This document shows positions 22,928-27,409 of a DNA stretch of 27,409 nucleotides, in pieces. Below the pieces are notes generated by a model that was given only the letters and a program-made list of their open reading frames with translations, ran no database searches and had not been told where the DNA came from. The translations under genes and the position numbers were made by a program. The stretch comes from Candidatus Eiseniibacteriota bacterium (GTDB lineage Bacteria > Eisenbacteria > RBG-16-71-46 > JAGVPR01): NCBI GenBank assembly GCA_020052115.1, contig JAGVPR010000096.1, positions 1 to 27,409 on the forward strand, read 5' to 3'. Within the stretch, counting starts at the first letter, position 1, and every line of letters begins with the position of its first letter.

Positions 22928-23668
22928 TCAGCCGTTCCAGCGCTTGAGGGTGATCGCCCCGTTCACGATCTCCGCGTAGGTGAAGTGCGTGACCCAGTCG
23001 CCCAGGATCAGGAAGTCCTTTCCGTCGCGGCTCTGGTGATGCGGCCTGTGCAGGTGGGCGAAGATCACCAGGTCGAAGCCGGCGCGGAATTTCTCTTCAG
23101 CCACTTCGGCGAGCATCCCCTCCACCAGGGTCTCCCTCTTCTTCGTGTAGCCGTGGCTCGTGTGGGATGTGCGACGTGCGAAGGCGATCCCGAGATCGGG
23201 GTGGATGAGCCGGAAGAGCGTCACGGGCACCGGGTGCCGGAGGATCCGCTTGAGGATCTTGTAACCGCGGTCCCCCCGCGCCAGGCCGTCTCCGTGCGCC
23301 AGGAACGCGCGGCGGCCGTGGAGTGTCGTCGCGATCGGCTCCTGATGGACTTTGATCCCGATCTCCCTTTGGAGGAAATCGCCGATCCAGAAGTCGTGGT
23401 TTCCGCCGAGGTAGGTGATCGGCAGTCCGCGGCGCACGAGCTGATGGAGTCGCGCGAGGATCGAGAAGTGCCCTTTGGGGATCGCGTGGCGATACTCGAA
23501 CCAGAAGTCGAAGAGGTCGCCCAGAATGAAGAGCTGGTCGCAGCCGGTCTCGGCGTAGTCGAGCAGGGCGAGGAGTTTCTGGACCTTTGCGGCCTCCTCC
23601 TCCGGGGAGCCCATGCCAAGGTGGGCGTCTGAGAAAAGGATGACGCGTCCGGAGAGCAGTTGATTCAT
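22928..23668 (-). CDS. lpxH: UDP-2,3-diacylglucosamine diphosphatase (LpxH-like)
   Basis: This 246-residue calcineurin-type metallophosphoesterase should cleave UDP-2,3-diacylglucosamine to lipid X and UMP in lipid A synthesis, at the inner membrane face. Metal ligands are in Asp14-x-His16 (SDAHLG), Asp51 (GDLFDFW), Asn90-His91 (GGNHDFW) and His125 (AHGDG), plus the C-terminal FAHLHRP. E. coli LpxH has GNRD and HGHTHRP where this protein has GNHD and FAHLHRP, which points to the LpxH-like variant of other phyla rather than the proteobacterial form. Another UDP-sugar or phospholipid hydrolase cannot be excluded. No Shine-Dalgarno precedes the ATG, and a -10 element lies only nine bases upstream, so the mRNA may be leaderless. 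Confidence 0.85.
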   Translation of the reverse strand: MNQLLSGRVILFSDAHLGMGSPEEEAAKVQKLLALLDYAETGCDQLFILGDLFDFWFEYRHAIPKGHFSILARLHQLVRRGLPITYLGGNHDFWIGDFLQREIGIKVHQEPIATTLHGRRAFLAHGDGLARGDRGYKILKRILRHPVPVTLFRLIHPDLGIAFARRTSHTSHGYTKKRETLVEGMLAEVAEEKFRAGFDLVIFAHLHRPHHQSRDGKDFLILGDWVTHFTYAEIVNGAITLKRWNG

Positions 23669-23677
23669 TGCCCGTGT

Positions 23678-23683
23678 ACTATA
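23678..23683 (-). promoter_or_regulatory. -10 element of a possible leaderless lpxH promoter
   Basis: TATAGT on the minus strand (23683-23678) ends nine bases before the lpxH ATG. Transcription would start at or within three or four bases of the start codon. The upstream bases contain no purine-rich ribosome binding site. No clear -35 is seen. Confidence 0.4.
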
Positions 23684-23754
23684 GCAGAGAGTAGACCGGT
23701 CGGCGGAAGCGGAGGGGCGCGTTTCCAGGCCGCGGGGCGAAAGGAGGCGGTGGA

Positions 23755-24138
23755 GTGGAGTCGTCGTGGGATCGCTTGAAGCGCCAACTTCAGGACTTCT
23801 ACCAGGTGGCGGCCGAGAAGACGGATGAGCTGGCGCGCGTCAGCGCGCGCCGGATAGATGTTCTCTCCCTCAGGCGGCAGTTGTCGCAGGAGATGGTCGC
23901 GTTGGGCAGCCGTGTCTACGAGATGATCGAAAAGGAGAAGACGAACCTGGTCTCCGAGGATCCCGAGGTACTCCGCCGCATCGAGACCGCGCGGCGTCTC
24001 GAGCAGGAAATAGCGGAGTCCGAGAGCGAGATCGAAGAGATACGCTCAGCGGCCGCCGAGCGACGGGCCGCCCAGGCGAGGGCGGGGCGCGGCATGGATG
24101 AGACGGGCGAGGGTCCCGGCTCAGGTCCGTCGTTCTGA
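23755..24138 (+). CDS. Small coiled-coil protein of unknown function
   Basis: The protein has 127 residues from a GTG at 23755, with AAGGAGG seven bases upstream. It is almost wholly helical: an amphipathic N-terminal helix (SSWDRLKRQLQDFYQVAAEKT) is followed by long Glu/Arg-rich coiled coils (about 30-105) and a Gly-rich tail. There is no signal peptide, membrane segment or cysteine, so it is cytoplasmic. The heptad pattern resembles small phage-shock or YtxH-like accessory proteins, but I cannot assign a family. It is divergent from lpxH and precedes the M23 peptidase gene, which has its own promoter. Confidence 0.75.
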   Translation: MESSWDRLKRQLQDFYQVAAEKTDELARVSARRIDVLSLRRQLSQEMVALGSRVYEMIEKEKTNLVSEDPEVLRRIETARRLEQEIAESESEIEEIRSAAAERRAAQARAGRGMDETGEGPGSGPSF

Positions 24139-24260
24139 AGGCCACCGGCCGTCAGGCCGGGTCCGATGCGACCGCGACAGGCGTCGTTCGAACGGCCGAC
24201 TTGCGCCGGCGTCTCCCGCAACCTCCATCTAATGAGGTCTGATTCTCCCTCAGAAACTGT

Positions 24261-24290
24261 TTGACTCCCCGACGGTTTGATTGGTAGCTT
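24261..24290 (+). promoter_or_regulatory. Sigma-70-like promoter of the M23 peptidase gene
   Basis: TTGACT (24261-24266), 18 bases, TAGCTT (24285-24290). The -35 element is good, the -10 weak. The start would be near 24297, giving a leader of about 60 bases to the TTG at 24357. Confidence 0.4.
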
Positions 24291-24356
24291 GCCGAGGCAA
24301 CGTGTTGTGCTGCTTAGGGAATCCCGCCCATCCGGCTCTTGAATAGGGGCAGTGAT

Positions 24357-25289
24357 TTGGCAAACGGAAGGCATGTCAACATCTTTGTCGTCGGGGGCGG
24401 TGCCGCCTCGATCAAGCGGTATCGCGTCTCACGCCTCGCGCTCTCCCTGTTCTGCTTCGCCGGCTTTCTTCTCGTTTCGGGCATTTCGCTCTCCTTGAAG
24501 CTGGGCCTCGACGCCACGCGTCTTCACAGACGTGCGAGCCAGTTGGAGAAGGAGAACGGAGTCCTTCGGCGCAAGCTGCTCGACCTCTCTCTGCTCGTGT
24601 CGGATCTCAAGACCTCTCTCGAGGAGAACATCCAGTTCGAGAAGCAAGCGCGGACGCTGGCCGGCCTCGACGCGATCAGCGACGATGTGCGCCTCATGGG
24701 GGTCGGCGGTCCCGACATCGGGGTGCCGGACGATCTCTCGGTTCTTGATGAAGCGACTTCGGCCTCAGCGCGGGATTACTGGAACCGGTTGGATGAGATG
24801 CAGCGCCAGGTCCAGCTCGAGAAGCGAAGCTACTCCGAGATCCTGGATCGGATGACGAGCCAGCGGGACCTGCTCGAACACACGCCGTCCATCCGGCCGG
24901 TTGAGGATGCGTTCGTGTCGAGCGGCTTCGGGAGGCGGGAGGATCCGTTCACCGGTTCGGTGTCCTTCCATCAGGGGATTGACCTCTGCACGACCTGCGG
25001 AACGCCCGTGTTGGCCACTGCCAACGGGAAGGTCGTCTTCTCAGGGCCGGACGGCGACTACGGGCTCACGCTGCAGATTGACCACGGCCGCGGAGTCGAG
25101 ACCCGCTACTCCCACAACGAGCGGCTTCTCGTACGCGCCGGCCAGGTCGTTCGTAGGGGACAGACCATCGCCCAGGTTGGCACCTCCGGCCGCACGACCG
25201 GGCCGCACGTGCACTACGAGATCCATGTCGGCGGGCGGCCCGTGGACCCGACGCAGTACATCCTTCCGGACGACGTCATCGTCGACTGA
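24357..25289 (+). CDS. M23-family (LytM) peptidoglycan endopeptidase with coiled coil
   Basis: The protein has 310 residues from a TTG at 24357 (AGGGG seven bases upstream, N-terminus MANGRHVNIFVV). A TTG at 24339 would add six residues but has no ribosome binding site. One transmembrane segment (about 27-48) anchors it in the inner membrane. A periplasmic coiled coil (about 55-100, and again about 140-170) leads to a C-terminal LytM domain. All zinc ligands are present: His205 and Asp209 in HQGIDL, and His284-x-His286 in PHVHYEI. It is therefore probably an active hydrolase of peptide cross-links, unlike the degenerate EnvC/NlpD activators it resembles in layout. An AMIN-amidase gene follows 84 bases downstream, suggesting joint action in cell separation or wall growth. 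Confidence 0.88.
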   Translation: MANGRHVNIFVVGGGAASIKRYRVSRLALSLFCFAGFLLVSGISLSLKLGLDATRLHRRASQLEKENGVLRRKLLDLSLLVSDLKTSLEENIQFEKQARTLAGLDAISDDVRLMGVGGPDIGVPDDLSVLDEATSASARDYWNRLDEMQRQVQLEKRSYSEILDRMTSQRDLLEHTPSIRPVEDAFVSSGFGRREDPFTGSVSFHQGIDLCTTCGTPVLATANGKVVFSGPDGDYGLTLQIDHGRGVETRYSHNERLLVRAGQVVRRGQTIAQVGTSGRTTGPHVHYEIHVGGRPVDPTQYILPDDVIVD

Positions 25290-25339
25290 TTTCCTGCCGC
25301 TCTTGTCCTCTGTTTCTCCAAATGCCTGAGTGGGTTTCT

Positions 25340-25367
25340 TGCCGTATCGGGCGTACCCTGCTACGTT
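25340..25367 (+). promoter_or_regulatory. Possible promoter giving a near-leaderless amidase mRNA
   Basis: TTGCCG (25340-25345), 16 bases, TACGTT (25362-25367), only six bases before the ATG at 25374. No Shine-Dalgarno is visible upstream of that ATG. Both hexamers are imperfect. Read-through from the M23 gene is the alternative. Confidence 0.3.
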
Positions 25368-25373
25368 CGAACG

Positions 25374-26804
25374 ATGAAACTTGCGAGTTGCTGTCTCCTG
25401 GGCCTGGCGTTATGGGTCGGAGGCGCGCACGCCGGCGGAGTGCTCGTCAAGGTGCGTCACGGCGTGCAGCCGGGTTACACCCGCATCGTTCTCGACATGA
25501 GCGCCCCGGCCGAATACACCCACCGTCTGGAGGAGAACCCGCCCCGCGTCGTGCTGGAGATTCCAGGCGGCACGGCGGCGAAGGGGCTTAGTCCGCGGAG
25601 CATCAGCACACCGCTCGTGAATGGGGTCCGGGTGGAACGGCTTCGCGGCCCCGTGACTCTCGTCGCCATCGACCTCGCCCGGTCTTGTACCTACCGCACG
25701 TTTTCGCTCCCGGCGGAGCGTGGCTCGCCGCCGCGGATCGTCGTGGATCTCTTCGCCGGCGATTCCGCGCCGGGTCCGGCGGCGGAGGACTCGATGCCTG
25801 CTGTTGCGGACCCACCGGGGCGAGCCCAGCCGGATGCTCGAGAGGCGGTGGCGGACGCTGTCGTCGAGGATTCATCCACGCTGGAGGACGCGATTCCGGC
25901 TCCGGCGGAGGCGCCTGCTTCCGCGGTCCGGGATTCGGCGGCCGTCTCACGCGGCGACAGCGAGAAGATCGAGGAGTTCGTCCCGGCGGAGGCGCTCCGT
26001 GTCCAGGGTGAGGTGCAGACACCTCCCGCTCCGGCATCCCAGCGGACTTCGTCGCCGGTGGATCCTCCCGCTTCGACCGGCACGCCCGCAGGACAATCGG
26101 AATCGCAGGCATCGAGGAAGCGCATCGTTGCCATTGATGCCGGTCACGGCGGCGCCGACACCGGGGCTCGCCGCGGCACGATCGAGGAGAAGCGGATCTG
26201 TCTCGACTTCGCGAAGCGGCTTGCGGCCGCGATCAACGCGGTGGACGGATTCCAGGCCTATCTCACGCGCGACGACGACACGTTCCTGCCGCTCAGGCGG
26301 CGATATCAGCTGGCCGAACAGCGCGGCGCGGACGTCTTCGTGAGCATCCACGCCAACGCGGCGCGCTCGCGCGCGGCGACCGGGACGGAGGTCTTCTTTC
26401 TCTCCCTCGACGGCGCGAGCGACGAGGCGGCCCGTGATCTGGCCCAGAAGGAGAACGAATCGGACCGGATCGGCGGCGTCAGCCCGGAGGCGGAGGAGGA
26501 TCTCACCTCCATCATCAAGGACCTTCGGCGTTCCGATGCGCTCCGACGAAGCTCGTTTCTGGCTGAGGCGGTGCTCGAGGAACTTCTGGAAATCCCCGGT
26601 GTAGAGTCCCGGGGTGTGAAGCAGGCGGGGTTCACGGTGCTCAAGTCGCCGCAGATGCCCTCCGTCCTCGTCGAGACCGGGTTTCTTTCGAATGCGCACG
26701 AAAGAAGCCTCCTCACGGATCCGAGATATCAGGAGGTGTTCGTGCACCGGCTGCGGGACGGGTTGCTCGGCTTCTTCCGGGAGTACGGTCTCGCGCAACC
26801 CTGA
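25374..26804 (+). CDS. N-acetylmuramoyl-L-alanine amidase with AMIN domain (AmiA/B/C type)
   Basis: The protein has 476 residues. A signal peptide (about 1-20) is followed by an AMIN domain (about 22-128, GYTRIVLDMSAPAEYTHRLEENPPRVVLEI) that targets peptidoglycan or the division site. A long Ala/Pro/Glu-rich linker runs to about 248. The Amidase_3 domain (about 250-472) has zinc ligands His258 (DAGHGGADTGA), Glu272 (GTIEEKR) and His326 (SIHANA), and the catalytic Glu in VLVETGFLSN. A segment rich in Asp/Glu/Ser and Arg (about 360-395, EEDLTSIIKDLRRSD) corresponds to the regulatory helix of AmiB/AmiC that blocks the active site until an activator binds. The enzyme cuts the amide bond between MurNAc and the stem peptide in the periplasm. 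The M23 protein just upstream is a candidate partner. Confidence 0.94.
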   Translation: MKLASCCLLGLALWVGGAHAGGVLVKVRHGVQPGYTRIVLDMSAPAEYTHRLEENPPRVVLEIPGGTAAKGLSPRSISTPLVNGVRVERLRGPVTLVAIDLARSCTYRTFSLPAERGSPPRIVVDLFAGDSAPGPAAEDSMPAVADPPGRAQPDAREAVADAVVEDSSTLEDAIPAPAEAPASAVRDSAAVSRGDSEKIEEFVPAEALRVQGEVQTPPAPASQRTSSPVDPPASTGTPAGQSESQASRKRIVAIDAGHGGADTGARRGTIEEKRICLDFAKRLAAAINAVDGFQAYLTRDDDTFLPLRRRYQLAEQRGADVFVSIHANAARSRAATGTEVFFLSLDGASDEAARDLAQKENESDRIGGVSPEAEEDLTSIIKDLRRSDALRRSSFLAEAVLEELLEIPGVESRGVKQAGFTVLKSPQMPSVLVETGFLSNAHERSLLTDPRYQEVFVHRLRDGLLGFFREYGLAQP

Positions 26805-26826
26805 GGGCCGGGAGCGGACATGCCGC

Positions 26827-26855
26827 TTGCAGGCGCCGGAAGGATTCTATACAAT
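26827..26855 (+). promoter_or_regulatory. Sigma-70 promoter of the HMA protein gene
   Basis: TTGCAG (26827-26832), 17 bases, TACAAT (26850-26855, five of six consensus). Transcription would start near 26862, leaving a leader of about 83 bases before the ATG at 26945. Confidence 0.6.
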
Positions 26856-26944
26856 TCGCTCAGCTATGGCTCCACAGCCGCGACCCAGCGGGCGCGGCGA
26901 CCCGTCCATCGGTCTTCGGCCGACCAACTCCGGGAGGACATCAA

Positions 26945-27409
26945 ATGAAGCGCAACGCAATCGTCGTCGCTATAGCCGTGCTCTCGTTCGGCCTCGCCGG
27001 CTTCTTTGTCGCGGATTCCTACGGTTTCCTGTGGTTCGGGAAGGACAAGAAGTTCGAGAAGGCGACCCTGACCGTGCAGGGAATGACCTGCGAGGGGTGT
27101 TCTTCGACTATTTCGGCCGCGCTGCAGAAGGTGGACGGCGTGCGCTGCGCGAAGGTGGATCACTCGACCGGGATCGCTCAGGTCTGCTTCGAGAAGAAGA
27201 AGACGAATACGGATGCGCTGGGCGCTGTTGTGGTCGGGGCCGGGTACACCGTCTCCGGCGCCGAGATGGGTGAGTGCGCCCATGGCACCGGCAACTGCGA
27301 CGGTTGCGCCCCCGGCGACAAGGCAGAGGGCGCGGCCTGCTGCCCCGCGGGGGCCAAGCAGGTTTCGACGGACGCTTCGGGGGCGGGCGGCTGTCCGATG
27401 GGCGGCGCC
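26945..27409 (+). CDS. Membrane-anchored heavy-metal-associated (HMA) protein with Cys-rich tail (partial)
   Basis: The frame starts at the ATG at 26945 (GGAGG upstream) and runs open for 155 codons to the window edge. Residues 5-23 are a signal peptide or membrane anchor. Residues about 39-106 are an HMA fold with the metal motif GMTCEGC (Cys49 and Cys52) and the usual SALQKVDGV helix; extra cysteines lie at 68 and 81. After residue 108 comes a Gly/Ala/Cys-rich tail with Cys111, 118, 121, 132, 133 and 150 plus His113. MerP and periplasmic copper chaperones have the same anchor-plus-HMA layout but no such tail. It probably binds copper, mercury or zinc outside the inner membrane. The C-terminus lies beyond the window. 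Confidence 0.85.
   Translation, partial: MKRNAIVVAIAVLSFGLAGFFVADSYGFLWFGKDKKFEKATLTVQGMTCEGCSSTISAALQKVDGVRCAKVDHSTGIAQVCFEKKKTNTDALGAVVVGAGYTVSGAEMGECAHGTGNCDGCAPGDKAEGAACCPAGAKQVSTDASGAGGCPMGGA

Noticed and set aside
25178..25195. TGGCACC inside the M23 gene as a sigma-54 -24 element
   Set aside because: No TTGC at the required spacing, and it lies within a conserved coding segment.

Overview
The window is GC-rich, densely coding bacterial chromosome from a Gram-negative organism. It carries a lipid A enzyme (LpxH-like), several signal-peptide and lipobox proteins, an outer-membrane PorV/PorQ-like protein, and secreted proteases with C-terminal FlgD-like sorting-type domains. That combination is typical of the Fibrobacterota-Chlorobiota-Bacteroidota superphylum and candidate phyla near it (for example Candidatus Eisenbacteria or Latescibacterota). 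The placement is inferred from gene content only; no rRNA is present. I see no insertion sequence, phage gene or CRISPR array.

Layout. 1-905: start of a membrane protein (minus strand) and an orphan secreted protein with an ECF-type promoter. 989-3540 (minus): FKBP lipoprotein, initiator tRNA, ftsB and enolase. 3751-6398 (plus): ECF sigma factor, zinc-finger anti-sigma factor and a beta-helix membrane protein, behind a SigW-like promoter of the same form as the one upstream of the 303-905 gene. 6791-11994: a sigma-54 promoter in front of a secreted HExxH metalloprotease, convergent with the operon rlmN - NtrY-like kinase - NtrC-like regulator. 12249-16444: ArsR-like regulator, a small exported protein and a 1030-residue TPR-GAF-AAA+ sigma-54 activator. 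16445-18725: two long structured intergenic regions around an FN3 lipoprotein gene that has a second consensus sigma-54 promoter. 18726-22885: large M6-family protease and PorV/PorQ-like protein. 22928-27409: LpxH-like hydrolase (minus), coiled-coil protein, M23 peptidase, AMIN-amidase and a truncated heavy-metal-binding (HMA) protein.

How it fits together. Most of the window concerns the cell envelope and its regulation. One ECF sigma factor appears to control itself and a distant exported protein. Two sigma-54 activators each lie beside a gene for an exported protein that has a TGGCAC-N5-TTGC promoter. Division and wall genes (ftsB, M23 peptidase, amidase) and lipid A synthesis make up the housekeeping part.

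The most novel-looking items are: the paired ECF promoters; the two 'sigma-54 activator plus exported target' modules; a candidate structured transcript at about 16690-16908 ending in a long hairpin and T6; and a 14-bp perfect inverted repeat enclosing three hairpins at 18191-18303. All regulatory claims rest on motif reading by eye.
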